DNA of 64,000 bases, taken from positions 1 through 64,000 of the IMG/VR virus record IMGVR_UViG_3300035185_000025; one strand, written 5' to 3'. Numbering within the stretch: position 1 is the stretch's first letter; each line of letters starts with the position of its first letter. The DNA comes from a virus. The notes under the pieces are model-generated. The model was given only the letters and a program-made list of their open reading frames with translations, searched no databases and was not told where the DNA came from. Positions 41,057-49,425 of the stretch are shown piece after piece. A program made the position numbers and the translations under genes.

Positions 41057-41692
41057 ATGGAACACGACCTCGAACCGTCGGCCACCGTCACCATCACCCT
41101 GACGAGCTTTGGCAGGCATATCGTCGCCAAGCACTACAGCAGCCCCGAGTGGGACGCAGATCCTCGACGCGACGGGTTGCGGTCTCAGAAGATCCACATG
41201 CCTCTGTGGGAGGCGTTCGCCGTTTTCGGACCGCACATCAAGGGCAGCAACGCGTTGCCAGTGGCCTACCTGTCGGTCCCGTTGCCGGAGGACCCGCTCG
41301 TCGATGGGTTGCGGGTAGAAAACACGTCGCTTGCGCTGGACGCAAAGCGTCGGCTCCGGCTGCTCAGGATGCTCGGCAAGGACATCGGGCTCGGCGACCT
41401 CGACTACTGCTCGCCGGAGGATGTCGAGCGGCGCGTCGAGGGCTACGTCGAAGCGCAGATCCCTCGCATCCCAACTGCCAGCGGACTCTGGTTCTACGGC
41501 GACCGCGTCGTCGAGGTCCTCGACATCGAGCCTGGCTCCGGCGCCGACGGGTTGTTCGTCAAGCTGCGCAACGGCAGGCGCAAGCGCGTCGACCAGATGA
41601 ACGCGAACCTCTGGCTCGGGCCGGCGAGGGTCGACCACCGGATCCCGAAGCTCGAAGCGGACGCGGACAACGACGAGGACATCCCGTTCTGA
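41057..41692 (+). CDS. unknown protein with SSB-type acidic tail
   Basis: 211 residues that end DADNDEDIPF, the form of the SSB C-terminal peptide that recruits replication and repair enzymes in bacteria. The rest (SFGRHIVAKHYSSPEWDADP, LWFYGDRVVEVLDIEPGSGA) does not look like the SSB OB fold, though a divergent one cannot be ruled out. Position between helicase and initiator fits DNA replication. Confidence 0.7.
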   Translation: MEHDLEPSATVTITLTSFGRHIVAKHYSSPEWDADPRRDGLRSQKIHMPLWEAFAVFGPHIKGSNALPVAYLSVPLPEDPLVDGLRVENTSLALDAKRRLRLLRMLGKDIGLGDLDYCSPEDVERRVEGYVEAQIPRIPTASGLWFYGDRVVEVLDIEPGSGADGLFVKLRNGRRKRVDQMNANLWLGPARVDHRIPKLEADADNDEDIPF

Positions 41693-41994
41693 TGAGCCTG
41701 CGCGCCGACGAGACGATCGCCGTGCTGGTCTACGACGGCACGGTGATCTCCGCGCACATGCGAGGACGGCACCGAGACGGCAAGCCCGTCGTCGCGTTCG
41801 GCCGCCGCTGGCGAGTCGTGCAGATCAAGCCGACCGACGGCGCGCGCCTCGTCGAACTGCGGGCTGAGCCGAGCGAGCGGCCGCTCATGTGCTCGGCGTG
41901 CGGGTCCTTCGACGTCGATCAGCCCGACATCGGCGGCGCGTTCGAGTGCTCGGAGTGCCCGCGTCGTGGGCCCGGCAACGGCGTGCTGCTGTGA
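41692..41994 (+). CDS. zinc-ribbon protein
   Basis: 100 residues: a small beta domain (TIAVLVYDGTVISAHMRGRH) and a C-terminal zinc ribbon (MCSACGSFD and CSECPRRG). Overlaps the previous stop (ATGA-type). Role unknown. Confidence 0.65.
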   Translation: MSLRADETIAVLVYDGTVISAHMRGRHRDGKPVVAFGRRWRVVQIKPTDGARLVELRAEPSERPLMCSACGSFDVDQPDIGGAFECSECPRRGPGNGVLL

Positions 41995-41995
41995 C

Positions 41996-42023
41996 GGGAA
42001 GCGCCCGGGCTCGGGCGAGGTAG
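41996..42023 (+). promoter_or_regulatory. class A promoter
   Basis: GGGAAGC at 41996-42002, 16 bases, GGTAG at 42019-42023, seven bases to ATG 42031. Confidence 0.8.
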
Positions 42024-42030
42024 ATCCGGC

Positions 42031-42333
42031 ATGAGCACGAAGCCAGACCCGGCCACCGTCAGTGCAGAGTCACCCAAGGGCCGCGAACGCATCGCGCGGA
42101 TCCACACAAGGATCGATTTCCTCGGGACGTGCGATGGCTACATCGCCAAGGCCGAGGCGTCGGCACTTCGATGGGCGCTCGCTCGGCTCGACTTCCTCGA
42201 GAACCGCGCGCCGAAGATCTCGCAGGCCGCCGCCGCTGACATCATCGAGGCTTGGCGCGTCGACTCGGTCGAGGACCACAACGGCCGGCCGGTGCTCGAC
42301 GGGCTCGACCTCGACGCGCTGGGGATCGGCTGA
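42031..42333 (+). CDS. unknown early protein
   Basis: 100 residues, helical (SALRWALARLDFLENRAPKI), ending in an acidic stretch (GLDLDALGIG). Not recognised. The 147 bases after it contain a short frame (42333-42497) that I do not trust and a leader for the replication genes. Confidence 0.6.
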   Translation: MSTKPDPATVSAESPKGRERIARIHTRIDFLGTCDGYIAKAEASALRWALARLDFLENRAPKISQAAAADIIEAWRVDSVEDHNGRPVLDGLDLDALGIG

Positions 42334-42480
42334 TGGACGCGCAGGCCCGCGCGCGGATCGAACTAGCGCTGGAAACCGACCGCGACCATGCGGTAAAAGT
42401 GGAGAGCCCCAGCAGTGTCAGCTGCCGAGGCTCGGACCGGCACGCGGCCGGATCGACAACCCGAGGAAGGAAGGGCCGCC

Positions 42481-42969
42481 GTGCCCGAAGAACATAGCCC
42501 CGCGCAGGCTCACCGCGCAACACCAACCGGCGATCTGGAGCCGGTGAATCCTCTGCTTCCTTGCGGGCACCGCAAGCTTGCAGGATGCTCTGGATGCGAA
42601 CCGTCGCCTCACGACCCGGCGACAGCAGAGGCGCTGCTTGAGGCGGGATTCTCCAACGACGCCGACCTCGGGCTCGCCGTTCGCCTGTTGGTCACCGAGA
42701 TCGGGATGACCGATTTCTATATCGGATGGGTCTGGGAGATCGTGTTTGGCCATCGAGCGATGCCGACGAAGGCCGAGAGCTTCTCGGTTGGCCCGCGCCG
42801 GACAGCGCTCAAGCGCATCGCCGCCATGTGCTCGCGCGTCGAGTGGCCCTGGCAGAAAGATCTCCCAGAAGGCGTGGAGGTCGCCGTGAGTGACAGGTCA
42901 AACCGACGCTGTCCTCACCTTGTGTTCCACAACCTGCTCGGGTGGCGAGGCGGTGGGGTTCATGACTAG
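42481..42969 (+). CDS. unknown protein before the initiator
   Basis: 162 residues. Cys/His cluster near the N-terminus (LPCGHRKLAGCSGC), then a helical domain (EIGMTDFYIGWVWEIVFGHR). GTG start with GGAAGGAAGGG close upstream, a strong ribosome site. Its stop overlaps the start of the initiator. Confidence 0.65.
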   Translation: MPEEHSPAQAHRATPTGDLEPVNPLLPCGHRKLAGCSGCEPSPHDPATAEALLEAGFSNDADLGLAVRLLVTEIGMTDFYIGWVWEIVFGHRAMPTKAESFSVGPRRTALKRIAAMCSRVEWPWQKDLPEGVEVAVSDRSNRRCPHLVFHNLLGWRGGGVHD

Positions 42970-44017
42970 GCCAGATTGGTGCCCGACGATGCCGCCGTGG
43001 GTCCGCCGGATCCCAGTCGGACGCGGGCGAGATCTCAACGTGACCGCCAGGACCGTGATCGAAGGGCTGTGGTTTTGCGCGCCCGTCTCACGTAGCGGCG
43101 CGATGTTCTCCGGCCCTGTCGATCTCGGCCGGTGGACACCATCTGCGTCCGAGCTTGCGGAGGCAAACGGGCTCAGCCAGGTCAGCGCAAAGAAGGGTTT
43201 GGCGCTTGCGATCTCTGTGGGCTGGGTTACGCGACGAGGCCGATCGCTCGTGCTCGCGTGGGAGTCGCCAGGCAACTTCGGTGATCTTGCGAGGATCCTC
43301 GAGGATCCTCTCAAGGATCCTCTGGGATCCGACGGATCCTCGAGGATCCGGATCCTCGAGGATCCGTCGGAGGATCCTCGGGTAACCGGCCTCGGATCCT
43401 CGGGTAACCGGCCTCGGATCCTCGAGGATCCTTCCATTTTAACTACCCCGCTACCCCAAGCTACCCCACTACCCCAAACGCGCGAGACGTCGATCTCTGG
43501 TGAGCAGTTCGCGCTGATCCCACAGGTGCCCGATCCGGAGCGTGACGCGATCACCGACGCGAAGCTCCGCGCCTGGTGGGCGGAGATCTTCGTGCCGCTC
43601 CGGGCCTCGACCCTCGACGCCTACCGGCCGGGAACCGCGCAACCGATCGCCTGCTCGCCCTCGCGGCTCAAGGCGATCCGTGCGAGGCTCGTCGAGACAT
43701 GCCCCGACGAGACCTGGACCGAGCAGCGCGCGCGCCTGACCCACGTGGTTCGAAACGCAGCCGCACGAGTCCACGAGCACGCGGGGGCCGAGACCTCGTG
43801 GGGCTGGAGTTCGCTCGACGCGATCCAGCCGAAGCACTGGACCGCCGAGAAGAACTTCACGCGGTACTACGAGGCTCCGCCGTCTGACCAAGCCGCCGGG
43901 AAGCAAGCGCCAGACGTCGAAGTCATCGGTGGCGTGGTCCAATACCCACGAGCAGACGGCACCGACTGGGGCACCGCGACGGCCTACGGGGATCCGGCCC
44001 GGAGGCGTCCTCGATGA
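42962..44017 (+). CDS. replication initiator (lambda O-like organisation)
   Basis: 351 residues: an N-terminal winged-helix-like domain (WTPSASELAEANGLSQVSAK), a repetitive linker (about 110-180) encoded by dense DNA repeats, and a helical C-terminal domain (AARVHEHAGAETSWGWSSLD). The DnaB-type helicase gene follows with a four-base overlap. The order initiator with internal repeats, then helicase, is that of lambda O-P and similar phages. Binding of the repeats by this protein is inferred. Confidence 0.75.
   Translation: MTRPDWCPTMPPWVRRIPVGRGRDLNVTARTVIEGLWFCAPVSRSGAMFSGPVDLGRWTPSASELAEANGLSQVSAKKGLALAISVGWVTRRGRSLVLAWESPGNFGDLARILEDPLKDPLGSDGSSRIRILEDPSEDPRVTGLGSSGNRPRILEDPSILTTPLPQATPLPQTRETSISGEQFALIPQVPDPERDAITDAKLRAWWAEIFVPLRASTLDAYRPGTAQPIACSPSRLKAIRARLVETCPDETWTEQRARLTHVVRNAAARVHEHAGAETSWGWSSLDAIQPKHWTAEKNFTRYYEAPPSDQAAGKQAPDVEVIGGVVQYPRADGTDWGTATAYGDPARRRPR
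43291..43476. other. candidate replication origin inside the initiator gene
   Basis: About 145 bases contain some dozen GGATCC hexamers, mostly as CTCGAGGATCC palindromic units, including two tandem copies of a 21-base unit starting GGATCCTCGGGTAACC. They are followed by a less GC-rich stretch (CCATTTTAACTACC) and four CTACCCC repeats at 43443, 43451, 43461 and 43469. Iterons beside an easier-melting stretch inside an initiator gene is a classical origin layout. Confidence 0.7.
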
Positions 44018-45537
44018 GCGACCAAGGTCTCCCCAACAACCCTGCGGCCGAGCTCGCCTGCATCGCGGCGATCTACGCTCGAGGGATCCCAGGTCTCGAC
44101 ACGGTGGTCGCCGAGGTGCGCGACGCCGAGGCGTTCTTCGTGCCCCGCAACCGGGCGCTGTTCGCCGCCATGCTGGCCTGCGCAGACGCGGCCGAGCCGA
44201 TCGCCGACCAACAGATCTTGAGCGAGCTTCGGCGCCTCGGTGAGTTCGATCGAGTTGGCGGCGAGTCGGCGATCGCCTACATGCGATCGGGGATCACGAC
44301 GAGGACCGAGGACGCGGCGAGGGCCGTGCGTCGCGACTACCTCCGGCGGCAGTTGTTCACGCAGCTTCGCGAGGTCTCGGAGCTGCCGCTGCGGAGCGAC
44401 AACGTCGGCGAGTCGATCGCCGCCGTGCGTCAGGTGCTCGACAGGCTCGAGCGCGACCAGGCGCAGCTCCGGGTGTCGATCCGAGAGGCCGTCGCGGAGA
44501 CGCGCACGGAGCTCTACGCGGACCCATCGGAGGCGACTGGGCATGTACCCATCGGCTTCGACTCCGTCGACTCCTACGCCGGCGTGAGCGAGCCTGGGGA
44601 CCTCGTGATCCTGGCCGGCGAGTCGGGCACCGGGAAGACGGCGGCGCTGCTGTCGTGGATCCGAAACGGCGTGCTCTCGTGGAACCGCGAGTCGGAGCGG
44701 TACCGACCTCGACAGATCCAGATCCCGGCGCTCATGTTCTCGGGCGAGATGCTTCTCCCGAAGCTCGTGCGGCGATGGTTGTCCGACATGGCGCAGATCG
44801 ACGGCCGCGATCTGCGAGGTCGTCTCGACGCTGGCTGGCTCGAGTCTCGACGCGACGGCAAGACGCACCGGCAGATCGTGGAGCGCGAGCTCGACCTGCT
44901 CGCCGCCTGCGAGATCGAACTGACCAGGCCGGAGGCTTCGACCGAGATCGACGGGATCGCTGCGATCTCCAGGGCGTGGCGCGCGACGAAGGTGGCGAAG
45001 TACGGCGCGAGCTCACCGGGTTTGATCGGCGTCGACTTCTTGCAGCTCGTAGAGCCGCCGTCCGGCCTGCCGCGCAACGCTCGGAGCGACGAGCGCGAGG
45101 AGGCGAAGGCGAAGTCGCTCAAGCGGCTTGCGATGTCGACGGGCACGGTGGTCACGGCGCTCTCGCAGCTCACGGTTCCGACTGGCCGAGAAGGCGAGCG
45201 CCCGAAGGTATCGTGGCTGCGCGGGAGCAAGGGGATCCGCAACGCCGCGGACAGGATCTACCTGCTCCACAGGCCGTGGATCCACGACAACAACGTCGAC
45301 GACCGCGAGGCCGAATACCAGCGCCTTCGTGGGCTGTACAACGAGGGCCGACTCGGCGATCAGGCCAAGCGCTTCCACGGGCTCGAGCGCGCGCGGCACT
45401 ACGCCGAGTTGGGGATCGCCAAGGGTCGAGACGGCGCGGCGTTCCGCTGGCTGCCGCTGGACTTCGCGCCCGAGTACACGCGCTTCCTGGACCGGCGCGG
45501 AAGCGACGACTACGCCGGAGGGTACGACGGCCGATGA
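44014..45537 (+). CDS. dnaB: DnaB-type replicative helicase
   Basis: 507 residues. The N-terminal domain (NNPAAELACIAAIYARGIPG) and the RecA-type core are those of DnaB: Walker A GESGTGKT (about residue 208), Walker B LIGVDFLQLV, an arginine-finger region WLRGSKGIRNAADRIYLL. Length is normal. ATG overlaps the initiator stop (ATGA). Confidence 0.9.
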   Translation: MSDQGLPNNPAAELACIAAIYARGIPGLDTVVAEVRDAEAFFVPRNRALFAAMLACADAAEPIADQQILSELRRLGEFDRVGGESAIAYMRSGITTRTEDAARAVRRDYLRRQLFTQLREVSELPLRSDNVGESIAAVRQVLDRLERDQAQLRVSIREAVAETRTELYADPSEATGHVPIGFDSVDSYAGVSEPGDLVILAGESGTGKTAALLSWIRNGVLSWNRESERYRPRQIQIPALMFSGEMLLPKLVRRWLSDMAQIDGRDLRGRLDAGWLESRRDGKTHRQIVERELDLLAACEIELTRPEASTEIDGIAAISRAWRATKVAKYGASSPGLIGVDFLQLVEPPSGLPRNARSDEREEAKAKSLKRLAMSTGTVVTALSQLTVPTGREGERPKVSWLRGSKGIRNAADRIYLLHRPWIHDNNVDDREAEYQRLRGLYNEGRLGDQAKRFHGLERARHYAELGIAKGRDGAAFRWLPLDFAPEYTRFLDRRGSDDYAGGYDGR

Positions 45538-45935
45538 CCACCGCGACCGCGCCGCCGGCCGAGCTTCGGGCGCGTGCCCTGATGGAGCTGTGCGCCGACT
45601 TCATCGAGCGGGCCGAGGCCAAGGCGAGGTCCGGCGACGGCGACGATGATCGGCGGCTGAGCTTCCTCGTGGCCCTCGACGAGCTTCGGCGCGTCGCGGA
45701 GCGTCGCCCGCTACGACAGGCACCTCCAGGCGCCAACCACCGACACGCTGCCGTGGACAAGTTCGCCCGGATGGCCAGGGCGTCGCTCGACTCCGTCGCC
45801 GAGCGCACCCGAGAGCTCGAATGGAGGCACGCGGCGCTCGAGCTGGATCTCGCCAGGACATCGTCTGTGCTCGAACGCCGCATCCGGGACCACCGTCGGG
45901 CTCGACGCCTGCTGAGGGCAGGATCCACGTCTTGA
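45534..45935 (+). CDS. helical protein coupled to dnaB
   Basis: 133 residues, helical and basic (DKFARMARASLDSVAERTRE), not recognised. ATG overlaps the helicase stop. A helicase loader or accessory is a guess from position. Confidence 0.6.
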   Translation: MTTATAPPAELRARALMELCADFIERAEAKARSGDGDDDRRLSFLVALDELRRVAERRPLRQAPPGANHRHAAVDKFARMARASLDSVAERTRELEWRHAALELDLARTSSVLERRIRDHRRARRLLRAGSTS

Positions 45936-45952
45936 AATCTTCTACGACTCGC

Positions 45953-45968
45953 GCAACCCTACGGGTGC
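45953..45968. promoter_or_regulatory. operator-like half palindrome at the XRE gene
   Basis: GCAACCCTACGGGTGC, one good arm (ACGGGTGC) and one weaker. It ends three bases before the ATG at 45972 and covers the -10-like TACGGG, so binding would repress the gene itself. Confidence 0.55.
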
Positions 45969-45971
45969 GCC

Positions 45972-46244
45972 ATGCCGACCCGCCTCACCAGCACCAAGCT
46001 TGCGACCGTCGGACGACGGTGGTCGACGGCCGTCCGAACGGAACTCGGTCGGCAGAGCAAGACGCTCACCGATGTCGCCAAGTCTGCCGGAGTCACGCGC
46101 CAATACCTGGGCCGCGTGCTCGACGGTCGGACACCCACCCTACCCGTCGAGACCTACCTCGCTGTCTGCAAGGCGCTCTCGATCGACCCTAACCGCTACG
46201 CCAAGATCGACAGGAGTACACCGCCATGGGAGTCATCCAAATGA
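45972..46244 (+). CDS. XRE-family helix-turn-helix regulator
   Basis: 90 residues. The helix-turn-helix of the Cro/CI type is clear: LTDVAKSAGVTRQYLGRVLD followed by VETYLAVCKALSIDP. There is no C-terminal oligomerisation or protease domain, so it is Cro-sized. The operator-like site over its own start suggests autoregulation; similar sites elsewhere suggest a regulon. Confidence 0.85.
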   Translation: MPTRLTSTKLATVGRRWSTAVRTELGRQSKTLTDVAKSAGVTRQYLGRVLDGRTPTLPVETYLAVCKALSIDPNRYAKIDRSTPPWESSK

Positions 46245-46900
46245 GCCGCCAGAATTCCAACCCCGACCCAGACGACCCGCAGTTCGTGAAGGCCCGCGCC
46301 TTCGATGTGATCTCCGCCCTCGCCTCCGCGCGCGCGCGCCTCGAGAAGCAGAAGGCCGACGCGCTCGCCAAGTGGACGAAGCTCCTCAGCGACAAGACCA
46401 AGCAGTACCGAGAGATCCTGCGCGACCCTGACCACCACAAGGCCGGGCAGAAGGCGAAGGCCGGGTACTTCGACAGCGTCGTTGGACTCGTCCAGGAGCG
46501 CGACGGGCTCAACGAGGACAAGAAGTCCGACATGGCGGCGCGTAAGGCCAAGATCGCCAAGATCGACGAGGCCGACGCCGAAGCCAAGAGCGCGAGCAAG
46601 TCAGGCGACGGCGCCCAGATGGCGCTCCTGCAGGACGCGAGCAAGGTCGCCGGCATGCCGTGGGCGACCGACGGCACGCTCGGTGTCGTCTACGCGGCGC
46701 TGCTGCACCTCGACGAGGCCGGCGCGGATCTCGACGACGACCAGCGCGCGCTGCTTCAGGAGCTCGCGGAAGTCGACATCGAAGGCGCGGACCTCGGGCT
46801 CTCCGCCGAGGAGGCGATCGAGGACGACAGCGAGGTCGAGGCGTTCGAGTCCGAGGACGACGAGGAGGTCGACCTCGACGACGAGACGTTGCCGTTCTGA
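46241..46900 (+). CDS. coiled-coil protein with SSB-type acidic tail
   Basis: 219 residues: helical first half (ASARARLEKQKADALAKWTK), a middle domain (MPWATDGTLGVVYAALLHLD) and a very acidic end finishing DLDDETLPF, like the SSB C-terminal peptide. Next come exonuclease and RecT genes, so a role with DNA ends, such as a Gam-like factor, is possible. ATG 46241 overlaps the XRE stop; ATG 46226 is an alternative. Confidence 0.7.
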   Translation: MSRQNSNPDPDDPQFVKARAFDVISALASARARLEKQKADALAKWTKLLSDKTKQYREILRDPDHHKAGQKAKAGYFDSVVGLVQERDGLNEDKKSDMAARKAKIAKIDEADAEAKSASKSGDGAQMALLQDASKVAGMPWATDGTLGVVYAALLHLDEAGADLDDDQRALLQELAEVDIEGADLGLSAEEAIEDDSEVEAFESEDDEEVDLDDETLPF

Positions 46901-46904
46901 TCTC

Positions 46905-46932
46905 GGGAAGCTGACGGCGAGCCCGTTGGTAG
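46905..46932 (+). promoter_or_regulatory. class A promoter (recombination genes)
   Basis: GGGAAGC at 46905-46911, 16 bases, GGTAG at 46928-46932, seven bases to ATG 46940. Confidence 0.8.
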
Positions 46933-46939
46933 AGCGAGC

Positions 46940-47554
46940 ATGAGCACCGAGATCGAGCACCCATTCTCCGACAACCACGCGCCGCTCTGGTCGCAAGCGG
47001 CCCCGAGCGACGCGCAACTCGGGGCCGCTCTGCGCAAGATCGCCGAGGCCAACGGCCAGACCACGAACGGGTTCGCCTACTACGCGAAGCGGTTTGTCGA
47101 GTGGGCGAGCGATGACGAGTGGCTGTGCCGGATGTCGAAGCGCAAGATCCACCGCGTCAAGATCTTCGTGCAGCCTGCCGGCCAAATCGACGGCGTACTC
47201 GAACGCGCCGTCGAGATGCTCGCGGGTCACAACGTTCCGGGGACGGTGTCCGCAGCGTTTGGTGAAGACGAGACCTTCGAGCAACTTCGGCGCGAAACGA
47301 TCAAGCTCCGCGCGCTCCTGGACGCCGAGACGGCGCGACGAAAATCAGCCGAGGAGAGGGTCAATGTTCTGTCCGAGGCACTCGATAAGGCCCACGGAGA
47401 GCAACGCCAGGCAGAGATCGACTATGCCTCGATGAATGCCAGCCTCGAACGGATCGTTGGCGAGCGGCGCCAGGCAGAGATCGACTCCGCTATGCTGAAG
47501 GCCAAACTCGACCGGCTCGTCGCCGTGCTGAGCGAGGTCGCCGGTGACGCCTGA
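46940..47554 (+). CDS. coiled-coil protein before the exonuclease
   Basis: 204 residues with a long helix in the second half and an internal repeat (GEQRQAEIDYASMNASLERI and GERRQAEIDSAMLKAKLDRL). Not recognised. First gene of the exonuclease-RecT operon; it overlaps the exonuclease gene by 11 bases. Confidence 0.65.
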   Translation: MSTEIEHPFSDNHAPLWSQAAPSDAQLGAALRKIAEANGQTTNGFAYYAKRFVEWASDDEWLCRMSKRKIHRVKIFVQPAGQIDGVLERAVEMLAGHNVPGTVSAAFGEDETFEQLRRETIKLRALLDAETARRKSAEERVNVLSEALDKAHGEQRQAEIDYASMNASLERIVGERRQAEIDSAMLKAKLDRLVAVLSEVAGDA

Positions 47555-48467
47555 GATCCAGGACCTCGAACCTGGCCAGGCGATCACCGTCGACTGGACC
47601 GCGGCCGAGTACCACGCCGACCGCGAGTGCGTGAGCCGATCGATGCTCGTGGATCTCCCGGAGAATCCGGCGATCTTCATCGCCAAGCAGCGCGGCGAGA
47701 TCGAGCCGGCATCGTCGAAGGCGCTGGACTTCGGGACGCACGTGCACCTGGCCCTGCTCGAGCCCTCGGAGTGGAGCCGTCGCCTGTTCGCTCCGGCGCC
47801 CGCGAAGCCGGAAGACGCCGACGGACGCCGAAAGGCCGGGAGCCCGGAGCGCAAACTCTACGACGCCTGGAAGCTTGAACTGGCCGAGTGGAACGCCGCG
47901 CTCGAACTCCGGCCCGACGCGATCGTGCTGAGCGAGGATGCTCGATCCGCAGTCGAGCGCTGCGCCGGCTCCATGCGCGCTCACCCGATCGTCGCGGCTC
48001 TGTTCGACGCCCCCGGGTCCAACGAGCAGACCGTGATCTGGCGATGCCCCGATCCAGATGTGCTCGTGCGCGTCCGCTGCGATCGCATCGCGTTCCCCGA
48101 CGCCGACACCGTGGTGGTGTTCGACGCGAAGACGACAGTGAACCCGAGCCCGGAAGCGTTCGGCAAGTCGATGGCGGTCTACGGCTACGACGTCCAGGGC
48201 GCACTCTACAGCGACGCCGTGCGGGCGCTCCACCCAGGCAAGGCCGTCCACTTCATCTTCGGCGCGGCGAGGTCTCGCGCGCCATGGGAGGCCGCCTGCT
48301 ACTCGCTCGAAGCCGAGGAGTACGAGGCCGGACACCGCAAGTACATGGCTGCGCTTCACGATCTCGTGCGGCGCCGAGAAACGAACGACTGGATCGCGCA
48401 GTGGCAGCGCGGACTCAACCAAGCCCGGATGCCACGATGGGCACTCACACAGGACCACGACCAATGA
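47544..48467 (+). CDS. RecE-like PD-(D/E)XK exonuclease
   Basis: 307 residues. SRSMLVDLPENPAIFIAKQR, LDFGTHVHLALLEP, VRVRCDRIAFPDADTVVVFD-AKTT and YGYDVQGALYSDAV are the landmarks of the RecE/DUF3799-type nuclease fold; the D and K of FDAKTT are the catalytic pair. It should resect double-strand ends for the RecT protein encoded next. GTG start. Confidence 0.85.
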   Translation: MTPEIQDLEPGQAITVDWTAAEYHADRECVSRSMLVDLPENPAIFIAKQRGEIEPASSKALDFGTHVHLALLEPSEWSRRLFAPAPAKPEDADGRRKAGSPERKLYDAWKLELAEWNAALELRPDAIVLSEDARSAVERCAGSMRAHPIVAALFDAPGSNEQTVIWRCPDPDVLVRVRCDRIAFPDADTVVVFDAKTTVNPSPEAFGKSMAVYGYDVQGALYSDAVRALHPGKAVHFIFGAARSRAPWEAACYSLEAEEYEAGHRKYMAALHDLVRRRETNDWIAQWQRGLNQARMPRWALTQDHDQ

Positions 48468-49234
48468 CCAACGCAGCGCTAGCTACCACCACCAAAGACG
48501 ACCGCAGCCTCAACGCGTTCAGCTCCGCTGACGCGTTCGAGACCGCCCAACGAATGGCGAGGGCACTCGGCGCGAGTTCGCTCGTTCCGGCCGAGTACCG
48601 CGGGAACATCTCGAACGTGATGATCGCCATGGAGCTCGCGGCGCGGATCGGCGCGTCCCCGTTCGCGGTGATGCAGAACCTCGACATCATCCACGGCCGG
48701 CCGAGCTTCCGATCAACCTTCCTGATCGCGACCGTCAACGCGTGCGGCCGCTTCACCCCGCTTCGCTTCCGCTTCGAGGGCGAGCCCGGCACGCAGGCGT
48801 GGGGGTGCCGCGCCTACGCCAAGGACACGAAGTCCGAAGATGAGTGCGTTGGGACGCTGATCACCATGGGCCTCGCCAAGGCCGAGGGATGGACCAACAA
48901 GAAGGGCTCGAAGTGGCTGACGATGCCGGAGCAGATGCTCATGTACAGGGCCGCCGCGTTCTGGACACGCGTCTACGCGCCGGAGTTGAGCCTCGGCATG
49001 CACACCCGCGAGGAGCAGGAGGACGTCCATTTCGCGGGGCAGGTCGAGCGCGCGCCGAGCATGCTCGAGCAGAAGCTCATGCAGATCAACACGCCGGCGC
49101 AGGCCGACGAGGAGCCGCAGCTTGTCGACGTCGAGCGCGTCGAAGAGCCGGCCGAAGCCGATGCGCAGCCGGAGCACGTCGAACACGACCCGGACACGGG
49201 CGAGGTCTACGGTGTCGAGGACGACGGGAAGTGA
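48464..49234 (+). CDS. recT: RecT-family single-strand annealing protein
   Basis: 256 residues. The conserved core MELAARIGASPFAVMQNLDI, GRPSFRSTFLIATVNACGRF, TNKKGSKWLTMPEQMLMYRA and AAFWTRVYAPE fits RecT-type annealing proteins of phages. An acidic tail follows. ATG overlaps the exonuclease stop, the usual RecE-RecT arrangement. Confidence 0.85.
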   Translation: MTNAALATTTKDDRSLNAFSSADAFETAQRMARALGASSLVPAEYRGNISNVMIAMELAARIGASPFAVMQNLDIIHGRPSFRSTFLIATVNACGRFTPLRFRFEGEPGTQAWGCRAYAKDTKSEDECVGTLITMGLAKAEGWTNKKGSKWLTMPEQMLMYRAAAFWTRVYAPELSLGMHTREEQEDVHFAGQVERAPSMLEQKLMQINTPAQADEEPQLVDVERVEEPAEADAQPEHVEHDPDTGEVYGVEDDGK

Positions 49235-49253
49235 TCGGCGCGGTCGACGGTAG
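49226..49253 (+). promoter_or_regulatory. class A promoter
   Basis: GGGAAGT at 49226-49232, overlapping the recT stop, 16 bases, GGTAG at 49249-49253, seven bases to ATG 49261. Confidence 0.75.
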
Positions 49254-49260
49254 GCCGGAC

Positions 49261-49425
49261 ATGAGCGCACGTGAGAAACTCGGACCATACGTCTGGGACA
49301 TGGTCGTCAACCGACCGGACGAGCCGATCTGGTGGGGCGCGGACATACCATCGCTGAAGCCGTCCGACGTCCGCGAAATCTGGGACGCGCGACGGGACGC
49401 TCATGCCAAGAGGTCGAAGTCATGA
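49261..49425 (+). CDS. small unknown protein
   Basis: 54 residues (GPYVWDMVVNRPDEPIWWGA), not recognised. First gene of a run to 51180 of closely coupled small genes. Confidence 0.6.
   Translation: MSAREKLGPYVWDMVVNRPDEPIWWGADIPSLKPSDVREIWDARRDAHAKRSKS

Noticed and set aside
42333-42497. Short frame following the 42031 gene
   Set aside because: Only the first 20 codons look like protein; the rest is the leader and strong ribosome site of the 42481 gene.
43289-43440. CRISPR-like or restriction-site cluster
   Set aside because: The repeats are too short and too close and lie inside a coding region; an origin explains them better.
44655-45935. A second long frame over dnaB
   Set aside because: It is a shifted frame until the true gene starting at 45534.
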